Below are positions 14,796 through 26,252 of a DNA stretch of 64,000 nucleotides, piece after piece. Each line of letters opens with the position of its first letter. Positions within the stretch are counted from its first letter, which is position 1. The stretch is from Burkholderiales bacterium (lineage in GTDB: Bacteria > Pseudomonadota > Gammaproteobacteria > Burkholderiales > Casimicrobiaceae). The stretch is taken from NCBI GenBank assembly GCA_031277215.1, contig JAITMR010000045.1:1-64000 (forward strand), in the 5' to 3' direction. Under the pieces are notes generated by a model. That model was not told where the DNA came from and ran no database searches. It saw only the letters and a program-made list of their open reading frames with translations. A program made the translations under genes and the position numbers.

Positions 14796-14822
14796 TAAAG
14801 CCCGGCTAAAGGCAGGGCTTTA
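14796..14822. terminator. Candidate bidirectional terminator between convergent pilY1 and second pilX
   Basis: Perfect 8-bp stem TAAAGCCC...GGGCTTTA with an 11-nt loop, in the convergent gap; no long T-tract. Confidence 0.55.
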
Positions 14823-14934
14823 GCTTTGCGTGATAATGTTTCTCGCATGCAAAGTGGAGTGGCAAGGGCGCAGCCAAAACAGCCCGTTCCTTATGCCAAA
14901 TTTGGGAAGACGTTTCAGAAAACGAAGGGGTGTT

Positions 14935-15567
14935 TTAAAAATCGATAAAACGGGTGTTGAGGCGCCTGTTTTTAAGTACGCCGATAAAGGGTGGTTCAAC
15001 ATGTCGCACGACCGCTTGCATATAGATAGTTGTGTGGCGGGGGCCATTGACACGGACGGTAATACGGTAAAGCGCTGCGGGGAAATCGCTCCTGCTAAGA
15101 CCGGCAATGGTTTCGTCCGGCAGCATTCCGGAGAGGCAGTGAGACGTGTCCGGCGAACCATCGTGTAAGCACATTCTTTCGATCAGATAATAAATGGTGT
15201 TGCCTGCGCGGTCGATCAGGATTTTTGCGTTCTCTGGTGGCGATGCGGTTAAAAAAACAGGGATGCCTGTACTGTTGCTTTCTTGAAGGCTGGCGTAGTA
15301 ACCCTGCGGCGGTGAGTTGGCGCTGGTATCGGCGGTTTCAAGAAAAACGAGGCTATCATCTATCGCCCAAAAAGCAGGGGCTTGTGCCGCCTGTCGAAAA
15401 GCCAAATTGCCAACAGCAATGACGGCCATGTCGACGGAGCGCATCAAGGTGACGCAAGCCAAAGACATCAAGACCATGATTATCAATGTAATGAACAGAA
15501 TAACGCCGCGTTGATGCGTAGAGCCGAAGGGGCGCGAGCAGTGTTTGTGAGCGAGCGGATTAGCCAT
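14935..15567 (-). CDS. Second PilX-like minor pilin
   Basis: QRGVILFITLIIMVLMSLACVTLMRSVDMAVIAVGNLAFRQAAQ; YLIERMCLHDG shared with the first PilX. Confidence 0.8.
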   Translation of the reverse strand: MANPLAHKHCSRPFGSTHQRGVILFITLIIMVLMSLACVTLMRSVDMAVIAVGNLAFRQAAQAPAFWAIDDSLVFLETADTSANSPPQGYYASLQESNSTGIPVFLTASPPENAKILIDRAGNTIYYLIERMCLHDGSPDTSHCLSGMLPDETIAGLSRSDFPAALYRITVRVNGPRHTTIYMQAVVRHVEPPFIGVLKNRRLNTRFIDF

Positions 15568-16651
15568 TCCAGAAATTCCAAATGGCGTTTCTCATTGGAA
15601 TGATGACCTCATAAGTACGGTAACGCCAGCCGTAGGGTTTGGACGCATCGTGAGCAATGTGAACGGTCTTGCCGCTGCAAGTCGTGTACAGCGGGCAGTC
15701 CGGGAAAACTGAAGTGATGTAGTCGTTTTTTATTTCCTTGTCCGGCTCTCCAGAGCGGATGACGAAAGCAATGCGCAATGCCCTGATTTGCTGAATTTGA
15801 TCAAGCGGCGCTTTTCGCAGAGAATCTTCGTCCCAGATTCCTATGGCGGGCACCCACTGGTCGATATTGTTGTCCTTATCGGTGTCGATACCGTATTGCG
15901 CCCAAAAACGGACGACATCTGGGATCAGTGGGTCGCCGGTTGTTTTGAGTTTCCACTTGTGATCTTCCAAACGCCATTCCTGCATATAAAAAACATTGTC
16001 TTTCACATAGTAAACCCGGCGAATGGCGCTGCCGAGATCAATCAGCAAGTCGTCTTTGTGAACATCTTCATGGAAGGAATCAATGAAGAGGTGCGTTGTT
16101 CCGGTAATGTGGTTTACCGAAATGGAACTGGCGTCCGGCGTGTTGTAGGCATAGCAGTTTTTTCCTGCAGAAGGGACAACAACAAAGCTGCCGTTTTCTG
16201 AAAAACCCAAGGGTGTCTGAACGGTTAGGCTGGCGGGAGAAGGAGAGACATCGGTAATGGCGAGGGGAACGGTATGCAGAGGTGCGGTTCCGTAGAAAAT
16301 GAAAAGCTCGTCATTGGCGTCGTCGTTCAGTCCTTTTTTGATGACGGCAGGTAAGGGGCGAAGTGATAAAAAAGCGGATCCGATGAGAGGCGCATCTTGG
16401 CAGTGAGCGAGAAAGGGTGCTGCTGGCAGGAGACCGCTTCCGGCGTTGCTGATTTCTCGTTCCATCAAGAATACAGCGGAAAGTCCGGAAACCCGCAAAT
16501 CTGCAGCCGCCATGGTGTTATGTTTGACGCGTTCTGATAGTTCGAATGCCTGATAAACGGCATAAATGAGGAGAATTCCCAGTAGCGACGAAATCATCGT
16601 CTCGATTAACGTCATCCCTTTATGTAAGGGCATGCGAATGGGCGTTTTCAT
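15560..16651 (-). CDS. Second PilW-like minor pilin
   Basis: KG^MTLIETMISSLLGILLIYAVYQ; IRALRIAFVIRSGE; C-terminal GWRYRTYEVIIPMRNAIW. Confidence 0.8.
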   Translation of the reverse strand: MKTPIRMPLHKGMTLIETMISSLLGILLIYAVYQAFELSERVKHNTMAAADLRVSGLSAVFLMEREISNAGSGLLPAAPFLAHCQDAPLIGSAFLSLRPLPAVIKKGLNDDANDELFIFYGTAPLHTVPLAITDVSPSPASLTVQTPLGFSENGSFVVVPSAGKNCYAYNTPDASSISVNHITGTTHLFIDSFHEDVHKDDLLIDLGSAIRRVYYVKDNVFYMQEWRLEDHKWKLKTTGDPLIPDVVRFWAQYGIDTDKDNNIDQWVPAIGIWDEDSLRKAPLDQIQQIRALRIAFVIRSGEPDKEIKNDYITSVFPDCPLYTTCSGKTVHIAHDASKPYGWRYRTYEVIIPMRNAIWNFWNG

Positions 16652-16669
16652 CTACGAAGCCCAGTCATG

Positions 16670-17146
16670 TCAATGAGAAATGAAAGATTCTTGGGTGTAG
16701 TTGCGCAGTGCTTTTTCTTTCGGGGAGCGCCAGGAAATGGTGATCAGCACATGATTGCCGCCGCCAGCCATTGCGTCAATCGTGACGGAAGGGAGCGTTG
16801 CTCCGGGTATGCTCAAATCTTTAGGAAAGCCATTTCCCATGATACGTGCCGCGAATTTTTCATATTCTTCGCCACCTTCTTTGTAGAGATGGAGTTCTTT
16901 TTTGTTTGCCCCCCATATTTTTGCCGCGTAACTATTGGCAAGATGCATGGCTTCAATACGGTACTGCATTTCGTTGATAATTGTTACTGCATGGGCTTGT
17001 GTCGCCATTAGCGCAACGATGGGCAAAGCGAGAAGGATGATTGAGATCAGAACCTCAAGAAAGGCGAACCCGTTTGTTCGGCGGGAAACAGGGGATGTGT
17101 TGGTACAGAGGTAACTGTTAAAAGCGCCATTAATACGACGTGACAT
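16670..17146 (-). CDS. Second PilV-like minor pilin
   Basis: NG^FAFLEVLISIILLALPIVALMATQ...YRIEAMHLANSYAAKI. Confidence 0.75.
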   Translation of the reverse strand: MSRRINGAFNSYLCTNTSPVSRRTNGFAFLEVLISIILLALPIVALMATQAHAVTIINEMQYRIEAMHLANSYAAKIWGANKKELHLYKEGGEEYEKFAARIMGNGFPKDLSIPGATLPSVTIDAMAGGGNHVLITISWRSPKEKALRNYTQESFISH

Positions 17147-17231
17147 GGATAATTTAGAAATAATTCATATGACGCGCCCAAGTATAGACGGGCTTTGGGT
17201 TCTAAACAACCATGATATCGGAAGGGATTGG

Positions 17232-17344
17232 GGAACCTCTGAATAAACCATTCCGTTATTCTGCGCGTAGCGTAGCGTCATTCTGCGCGAAGCAGCGGAA
17301 GCGCAGGATGACGAACAGTGAACGGGGGATTGTTCAGAGGCTCC
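17232..17344. mobile_element. MITE-like element (113 bp) with terminal inverted repeats
   Basis: GGAACCTCTGAATAA (17232-17246) versus TTGTTCAGAGGCTCC (17330-17344), 13/15 complementary; flanked by TTGG on both sides (17228-17231 and 17345-17348); internal TTCTGCGCG palindromes. Confidence 0.65.
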
Positions 17345-17462
17345 TTGGCGGTTTTTTATGTGCGCATAAATGTTCTATGCAGGTTTGCTTTGAGTGGGTG
17401 GGCGAGAGATATTCAATCTGAACATCTATGCCATCAACCAGCAAATGATTTTGAAGCGGGTT

Positions 17463-18881
17463 CTAATGTGGCGATGTTTTGATAATGTTTCTCAAAACGA
17501 AAGCCTTTTCCGCCTTCCCAATTTTTGCCTTTACCACATGCCCGCTTCCTGGCGCTACGGTGATGGCGTTGCCGTCGAGGTTCCACAGCGCTTCCAATTG
17601 CAGGCTGTGATTGCTTTCTGGCGTGATAATTTCCAGTGTGTCGCCAACTTCGAAACGGTTTTTGACGTCGAGGGTGGACAAACCGGTTTCGGGGTCGTGG
17701 CCGATCACTTCAGCAACGAATTGTTGGGTGAAGTTTGAAGAGGCGCCGTCAATGTAATTTTGCGCAGCGTCTGGCGCCGCGTTCAATGCATGGCGGTCAA
17801 AGAAGCCTTCGGTGTAGCCTCGGTTGGCGAGGCCGTCGAGTTGTTTTAAGAGGTCGGGATTGAATTCGCGTCCGGCCATTGCGTCGTCAATGGCGCGTTT
17901 GTAAATCTGCGCGGTGCGGGCGGCGTAGTAGTGCGATTTGGTGCGGCCTTCGATTTTAAGGCAGTTGACGCCGATGTCGATTAACCGCCGGACGTGGCGA
18001 ATGGCGCGAAGGTCGCGCGAATTCATCAGGTAGGTGCCGTGTTCGTCTTCGGAGATTTCCATCCATTCATCGCGTCGGCGTCCGGTTTCTTCGAGGAGCC
18101 AGGTTTGGTCGGCGGCGGTGTGACGGGATGAAAAACGCTCTCCCTCTCCCCCAACCCCTCTCCAACTCTCCTCCGCTTGCGTGGGAGAGGAGGGTGCAGC
18201 CTCTTGAAGAGGGTTTTCAAGAGGGACTGTTGGCAATAGCGTACCTTCAGCGGTTTCGGTTCCGGGAATGATCCGGTAGCGCCAGCGGCAGGCGTTGGTG
18301 CAAGTACCTTGGTTGGCATCGCGGTGGTTGAAGTAGCCGGAGAGCAAACAACGCCCCGAATAGGCGATGCACAATGCGCCGTGCACGAAAACTTCCAGCT
18401 CGATATCGGGGCATTGTTGGCGAATGTCGGCGATTTCGTCGAGCGACAGTTCGCGTGACAGGATGATGCGGGCGATGCCTTGTCGTTGCCAAAAGCGCAC
18501 GCTTGCGTAGTTGACGGTATTGGCTTGAACAGAGAGGTGGACCGGCATGTCGGGCCAACGTTCGCGCACCAGCATGATGAGTCCCGGGTCAGCCATGATC
18601 AAGGCGTCCGGCTTGAGCGCTACGACAGGCGTTAAATCGTCGAGGAAGGTTTCGACTTTGCGGTGGTGCGGCATGACGTTGACGGCCAGATAAAAGGCTT
18701 TGTTGGCGGTGTGCGCGGCGGCAATGCCTTCGGCGAGCGCAGCGGTGTTGCGGAATTCGTTGTTGCGAACGCGCAGGCTGTAACGCGGCAGTCCGGCATA
18801 GACGGCATCGGCGCCGTAAGCGATGGCGTAACGTAGGCTTTTCAGGGAGCCGGCGGGAGAGAGGAGTTCGGGGCGTTTCAT
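17463..18881 (-). CDS. U32 family peptidase / YegQ-TrhP-like tRNA hydroxylation protein
   Basis: RPELLSPAGSLKSLRYAIAYGADAVYAG, FVHGALCIAYSGRCLLSGYFNHRDANQGTCTNACRW, DEHGTYLMNSRDLRAI, LKIEGRTKS. Confidence 0.9.
   Translation of the reverse strand: MKRPELLSPAGSLKSLRYAIAYGADAVYAGLPRYSLRVRNNEFRNTAALAEGIAAAHTANKAFYLAVNVMPHHRKVETFLDDLTPVVALKPDALIMADPGLIMLVRERWPDMPVHLSVQANTVNYASVRFWQRQGIARIILSRELSLDEIADIRQQCPDIELEVFVHGALCIAYSGRCLLSGYFNHRDANQGTCTNACRWRYRIIPGTETAEGTLLPTVPLENPLQEAAPSSPTQAEESWRGVGGEGERFSSRHTAADQTWLLEETGRRRDEWMEISEDEHGTYLMNSRDLRAIRHVRRLIDIGVNCLKIEGRTKSHYYAARTAQIYKRAIDDAMAGREFNPDLLKQLDGLANRGYTEGFFDRHALNAAPDAAQNYIDGASSNFTQQFVAEVIGHDPETGLSTLDVKNRFEVGDTLEIITPESNHSLQLEALWNLDGNAITVAPGSGHVVKAKIGKAEKAFVLRNIIKTSPH
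18138..18197. repeat. In-frame copy of the dispersed CCCTCTCCCCCAACCCCTCTCC palindromic repeat inside the U32-family gene
   Basis: The 22-nt block CCCTCTCCCCCAACCCCTCTCC is the exact reverse complement of intergenic copies (e.g. GGAGAGGGGTTGGGGGAGAGGG near 23630 and 30342); the ORF stays open across it. Confidence 0.75.
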
Positions 18882-19115
18882 GGGTGTGGGGAAGAAATCA
18901 GCGGTTAGCCGTAGTCTAAATCATAACGCTTGATGTGGTGGTCGTAAGGTATTCAGGGCTTCCTTTAAGGCCTGTCAAATAGTTTTGATGTCTGATTCTC
19001 CTGGATTACGCTTCGCTTCATCCCATACGTGATCCCCGCCGTATAATGATGGCAGGTTGTTCAGCGCAGTGGATTTTTTCGTCGTGTATAACCAGACTCT
19101 GAAACGGAGACAGCA

Positions 19116-20015
19116 ATGAACGCAGAACGGGATTGGAATGATGCAATGAAAGCGGAATGGGACAGTCTGCTTCCGCCTGGCGACACGTCGCGGCGGAGAT
19201 TTGTCGTCGGTTCGTTGGCAGCGGGGTTTGCGCTGGCGGTGCAGCCGGTGATGGCGCAGACGGCGATTACGACCAGCGCAGATGGTCTGGAAGCGTCGGA
19301 CGTTATGATTCCGGTTTCAGGTGGCGAGATGCCGGCTTATCGGGCGCGTCCGACGAAGGGGAAAAAATGGCCGACGGTTTTGGTGGTGCAGGAAATTTTC
19401 GGCGTACACGAATATATTAAAGACGTTTGTCGGCGACTGGCCAGACGAGGCTATCTGGCGATTGCGCCGGAGCTTTTCGCGCGTTATGGTGACCCGCGTC
19501 AATACACCGAGGTTCAGCAGTTGTTGCGTGAACTGGTGTCGAAAATCCCTGACAACGAAGTGCTCGCCGATCTTGATGCTTGCGCGGCTTGGGCGGTGCA
19601 GCAGGGCGGTGACTCTGAGCGTTTGGGGATTACCGGTTTTTGCTGGGGCGGGCGCATCACTTGGCTTTATTGTGCACATCAGCCGAAGGTTAAGGCGGGG
19701 GTGGCTTGGTATGGCCGTTTGGAAGGCGACAAGACGGAGCTGACGCCGCAACACCCAATGGATGTTATCGGCGAATTGAAAGCGCCAGTGCTGGGGCTGT
19801 ATGGTGGTGCTGATGCAGGTATTCCGAAGGAGAGTGTTGAAAGAATGCGCAAGGCGTTGGCGCAAGGACGTGGCGCGGCCAAGGCATCCGAGTTCAAGGT
19901 GTATAAAGACGCGCCGCATGCGTTCCATGCCGATCATCGACCCAGCTTCCGGCGGGAGGAAGCGAAAGATGGCTGGAAGCGGATGTTGGATTGGTTCAAG
20001 AAAAAAGGCGTTTGA
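19116..20015 (+). CDS. Dienelactone hydrolase family protein with twin-arginine signal
   Basis: [24 protein letters not shown] Tat-like leader; [43 protein letters not shown]. Confidence 0.88.
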   Translation: MNAERDWNDAMKAEWDSLLPPGDTSRRRFVVGSLAAGFALAVQPVMAQTAITTSADGLEASDVMIPVSGGEMPAYRARPTKGKKWPTVLVVQEIFGVHEYIKDVCRRLARRGYLAIAPELFARYGDPRQYTEVQQLLRELVSKIPDNEVLADLDACAAWAVQQGGDSERLGITGFCWGGRITWLYCAHQPKVKAGVAWYGRLEGDKTELTPQHPMDVIGELKAPVLGLYGGADAGIPKESVERMRKALAQGRGAAKASEFKVYKDAPHAFHADHRPSFRREEAKDGWKRMLDWFKKKGV

Positions 20016-20022
20016 AGTTAAA

Positions 20023-21061
20023 GTGCAAATTTTAGGCATCGAAACGTCGTGTGACGAAACCGGCATCGCGCTCTACGATACGGAGCGTGGTTTGCGTGCG
20101 CATACGCTGCATTCGCAGATCGCGCTGCATGCGGCGTATGGTGGCGTGGTGCCTGAGCTTGCGTCGCGTGATCATGTGCGGCGAATCGTTCCGCTGATCG
20201 AGGCGGTGATGCGTGAGGCGGGAACGACGCTGGATGCGATAGACGGTGTGGCGTATACGCAGGGGCCGGGGCTTGCAGGTGCGCTGTTGGTCGGTGCCAG
20301 CGTGGCAAGCGCGTTGGCGATGGCGCTCGATAAACCGTTGGTTGGCGTGCATCATCTGGAAGGGCATTTGCTATCGCCGCTGCTTTCCGAGGATAAGCCG
20401 TCGTTTCCGTTTGTTGCGCTGTTGGTGTCGGGTGGGCACAGTCAATTGTTTTTTGTTCGCGGCGTCGGGCAGTATGAATTGCTCGGCGACACGCTCGACG
20501 ATGCTGCTGGTGAGGCGTTCGATAAAGCGGCGCAATTACTTGGTTTGCCGTATCCGGGAGGGCCTGCGTTGGCGCAGTTGGCGCGTGATGGGCGCGCTGG
20601 TGTTGTGCGTTTGCCGCGACCGCTGATCGACGCGCCGCATTTTCATTTCAGTTTTTCAGGATTGAAAACAGCCGTGCTGACGTTGGTGCGACAACTGCAA
20701 CATGAAGGGCGTTTCAACGATCAAGCGCGTGCCGATGTGGCGCTGGAGTTTGAAACGGCGGTGGTCGATGTTCTTGCGGCCAAAGCGTTTAAGGCATTAC
20801 GGCAAACGCACAATAAACGATTGGTGGTTGCCGGTGGCGTTGGCGCGAACCAGTCATTACGAGCGCGTTTTGTGAAAGAGGCTGCGGCGCTGGGTGTTCG
20901 TGTTTATTTTCCGGAAATGGCTTTTTGCACCGATAATGGCGCGATGATTGCGCTGGTGGGCGCGTTGAGAATCACGGAGGGCGTGCGCGATTATGCGTTT
21001 CATGTTCGTCCGCGTTGGCCGTTGAGTGAATTGACGGCGGTGGTCGAGAAAGGAGTGGGCG

Positions 21062-21087
<26 letters not shown>
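20023..21087 (+). CDS. tsaD: tRNA N6-adenosine threonylcarbamoyltransferase TsaD
   Basis: [67 protein letters not shown] start at 20023 preferred over the ORF-track start at 19801. Confidence 0.95.
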
Positions 21088-23058
<1,971 letters not shown>

Positions 23059-23100
23059 CAAAATGTGAGACTTTGTTTTATCAAGAACGAAAGGACGGGC

Positions 23101-23535
23101 ATGAACGTATTCTTCAAAGAGTTTAAAGAGTTCGCAGTAAAAGGAAGCGTCATTGATTTGGCGGTGGGGGTGATCATTGGCGCTGCATTCGGCAAGATCG
23201 TCGATTCGATGGTGAAGGATTTGATCATGCCAATCGTCAGTCGCTTTTTGGGAGGCCTTGATTTTACGAATTGGTTTTTTGTTCTTGGAAAAATTCCCGA
23301 CAACTATCATGGCTCGATGACCTATGAAGCATTGACAAAGGCGGGCGTTCCGCTGTTCGCTTACGGAAATTTCATTACGATTCTGATTAATTTCATTATT
23401 TTGGCGTTCATCATTTTTTTGATGGTGCGACAGGTCAACCGGCTCAAAAGGAATGCGTTGCCTGTTGAAGCGCCGCCAACGCCGGAAGAAATTTTGCTGT
23501 TGAGAGAAATACGCGATTCACTGAAGAAAGCATGA
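23101..23535 (+). CDS. mscL: Large-conductance mechanosensitive channel
   Basis: [39 protein letters not shown]. Confidence 0.95.
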   Translation: MNVFFKEFKEFAVKGSVIDLAVGVIIGAAFGKIVDSMVKDLIMPIVSRFLGGLDFTNWFFVLGKIPDNYHGSMTYEALTKAGVPLFAYGNFITILINFIILAFIIFLMVRQVNRLKRNALPVEAPPTPEEILLLREIRDSLKKA

Positions 23536-23569
23536 AATGTTTTTATTCTCATGCGAGGACGCGGAGAAA

Positions 23570-23660
23570 AGCCATTTTCACACGGAGGCGCGGAGAAAGG
23601 CACGATGCGCTCCCCTCGTCCGCTTGCGGGAGAGGGGTTGGGGGAGAGGGTAGTGGATTT
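23570..23660. repeat. Composite intergenic repeat (CACGGAGGCGCGGAGAAA + CGTCCGCTTGCGGGAGAGGGGTTGGGGGAGAGGG)
   Basis: Same modules as in 24.6-25.3 kb and 30.1-30.5 kb. Confidence 0.75.
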
Positions 23661-23711
23661 TACGGCGCTGTCTTGTCAGGCGATTAAACCAAAAAGTTCC
23701 AGATTTTAAAA

Positions 23712-24485
23712 ATGACTGAATTTTCACACTGGAAAAAAGCTCGCGTGATCGAGCGTTTCTCATGGACGGAGCGTCTTTTCTCATTGAAGATTGATGCGCC
23801 GGAGATACGCTTTACTGCGGGGCAGTTTGCTTCGCTGGCGTTGCCAGCGCCGAATGAAAGCGCGGAACCAATGCTGGCGCGGCCTTACTCGTTTGTGAAC
23901 GCGCCGGGCAGCACACCGCATGAATTCCTTATCGCCGAGTTGGCGCAAGGGGTACTCTCGCCGCGCTTGTCGCAACTGCGCGAAGGCGACGCGGTTTGGA
24001 TTGGTAACGCATACGGTTTTTTCGTGTGCGACGAAGTGCCTGCTGCGCCAGTGTTATGGATGATGGCGACGGGGACGGGCGTTGCGCCGTTTTTGTCGAT
24101 GCTGCGTACTGATGAACTGTGGCAGAAGTTCGGGCATGTTGTGCTGGTGCATGGCGTGCGGAGCGTGGAAGAATTGGCGTATCCGGGAGTAATTGCGGCA
24201 GTGCAACAAGAACGGGGCGCTCGCTTTTCTTATGCGCCGCTTGTCAGCCGTGGGGAAGTGTGCCTCGAAAAGTGCGCGTGTCTTTCAGGGCGAATCACAG
24301 CGGCGCTTGCCGATGGTCGATTGGAAGAAACGGTGAGACATACGATTGACAAAGAGACGTCGCAAGTTATGTTGTGCGGCAATCCGGCAATGGTCGAAGA
24401 AGTGCAAAGACTGCTTGGCGAACGCGGCATGCGACGCCACCGCAAACGTGCGCCGGGGCAGATAACGGTTGAGACGTATTGGTAG
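23712..24485 (+). CDS. fpr: Ferredoxin--NADP(+) reductase
   Basis: FTAGQFASLAL, ARPYSFVNAPG, WMMATGTGVAPFLSML, MLCGNPAMVEEVQRLL, terminal VETYW. Confidence 0.9.
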   Translation: MTEFSHWKKARVIERFSWTERLFSLKIDAPEIRFTAGQFASLALPAPNESAEPMLARPYSFVNAPGSTPHEFLIAELAQGVLSPRLSQLREGDAVWIGNAYGFFVCDEVPAAPVLWMMATGTGVAPFLSMLRTDELWQKFGHVVLVHGVRSVEELAYPGVIAAVQQERGARFSYAPLVSRGEVCLEKCACLSGRITAALADGRLEETVRHTIDKETSQVMLCGNPAMVEEVQRLLGERGMRRHRKRAPGQITVETYW

Positions 24486-24516
24486 GCGGGTTTATAGTGA
24501 ACCGCCTAAACTTTTA

Positions 24517-25807
24517 GGAAGCTCTGAACAATTCACGAAGCACCGTCATTCCTGCTAGAGGCCGCGGGAATGACGGAGTATGCATATCACCACAACCTTT
24601 GCACAAGAAGCTGCGGAGAAGGCCGGAGGGGCAGACCCCCGTGTCTGCCCTGGTGCGAATTCACGACTCCATTGAAAAAGGCACGGACAAGCACCCCTCG
24701 CCCGCTTGCGGGAGAGGGTGGTGGATTCACGCGAAGACGCGGAGAAAAATCATTTTCACGCGGAGACGCGGAGGCGCGGAGAAAGGCACGATGCATCGTC
24801 ATTCCCGCGTGTATTTGGCGGGAATCCAGCGTCTTTTGTTTTTCACGCGAAAGCGCGATGTGCGAATTTACGGCTTCATTGAAAAAGGCACAGTCAAGCT
24901 CCCCTCGCCCGCTTGCGGGAGAGGGGAGGGGGAGAGGGTGGTGGATTCACGCGAAGGCGCGGAGAAAGGCACGAAGTCGTCATTCCCGCGTGTTTCCCCG
25001 CCCAAAATCGCTGCGGGGACAAGCCTGGCGGGAATCCAGTGTCTTTTTTCCGCCCAATCACACAGCGATTTTGGGCAGGAGAGACAAACCCCCGTCCGCC
25101 TTCGGCGTCCCCCCTCCCCGATCAAAATCGTTTCGGGGACAAGCTCTTTGAAAAGGGGCTTCGGATGCGCGGAGAAAAATCATTTTCACGCGGAGACGCG
25201 GAGACGCGGAGAACGGCGCGAATGTGTCGTCATTCCCGCATGTTTCCCCGCCCAAAATCGCTGCGGAGACAAGCCTGGCGGGAATCCAGCGTCTTTTGTT
25301 TTTCACACGAAAGTGCGATGTGTGAATTCACGGCTACCGTAGAAAATGGCACGAAGTACCGTCATCCTGCGCGAAGTCGCAGGATTCACGCTGTCTGCTG
25401 GATTCTACGACTTCGCTGCGTTACGCGCAGAATGACACTAAGTCACGCAGGCAATGTGTCTTCTCAAAAAAGCAGGGGGGCTTCCTGTGGTCGCTCTGCT
25501 TCCATTGCCCTCACGATAAATGTGTTTGAAAGCCCCCTTTTGAAAGGGGGCTTCGATTTCATCGCGGTTTCTTGTGCAAAGGTGATATGCATACTCCGTC
25601 ATTCTGCGCGTAGCGCAGCGAAGTCGCAGAATCTAGAGACCGCTTGGATCCTGCGGCTTCACGCAGGATGACGGCGCTTCGTGACCTTTTTCAACGGAGC
25701 CATGAATTCACACATCGCGCCTTCGCGTGGAAAACAAAAGACGCTGGATTCCCGCTTGAAGCACGCGGGAATGACGAACAGTGGATGGGGAATTGTTCAG
25801 GGTGTCC
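24517..25807. repeat. Repeat cluster: nested composite repeats bounded by imperfect inverted repeats
   Basis: GGAAGCTCTGAACAATTC (24517-24534) versus GAATTGTTCAGGGTGTCC (25790-25807), 15/18 complementary; interior made of repeated CACGCGGAGACGCGGAGAAA, CCCTCGCCCGCTTGCGGGAGAGG, CATTCCCGCG...GCGGGAATCCAG and CCCCGCCCAAAATCGCTGCGGGG modules. Confidence 0.75.
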
Positions 25808-25963
25808 CTAAAGTCCGATATCACCATCTTCGTCTTGTCGCCCACCGAAAACTTGGGCAAAATGAGTGGTTTCGACGTCATGTCGTGTCTTGTAAAAAAC
25901 GCTTTCTTTCCAATATAGTTATCGCCGGGTTTCCCGGCCTGTTTTTTTGATCTGGAGATCATT

Positions 25964-26242
25964 GTGCCAATTTACGAATACCGTTGTACTGATTGCGGGC
26001 ATACGCTTGAGGCCTTGCAGAAAATTTCCGAGCCCGTTTTAACCACCTGCCCCGCGTGCAGCAAGGCGGCTTTGACCAAGCTGGTGTCCGCCGCAGGTTT
26101 CCAACTGAAAGGCAGCGGCTGGTACGCCACTGATTTCAAAAGCAAACCCGCCCCCACCTGCCCGTTGAAGCCCGAAGGTGGAGACAGCAAAGCCGCCGAA
26201 GCGCCGCCCCCTGCTTGCGCCGCCAACTGCGCCTGCCATTGA
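25964..26242 (+). CDS. FmdB family zinc-ribbon protein
   Basis: MPIYEYRCTDCGHTLEALQKISEPVLTTCPAC; FQLKGSGWYATDF. Confidence 0.92.
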   Translation: MPIYEYRCTDCGHTLEALQKISEPVLTTCPACSKAALTKLVSAAGFQLKGSGWYATDFKSKPAPTCPLKPEGGDSKAAEAPPPACAANCACH

Positions 26243-26252
26243 TCTTTACCCG

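Noticed and set aside
19801-20022. N-terminal extension of TsaD from the ORF track
   Set aside because: Overlaps the hydrolase gene out of frame; conserved TsaD begins at the GTG at 20023 ([14 protein letters not shown]).
24590-25345. CRISPR-like array in the repeat block
   Set aside because: Repeats are long, palindromic, composite and of uneven spacing, with no unique spacers of constant length and no cas genes.
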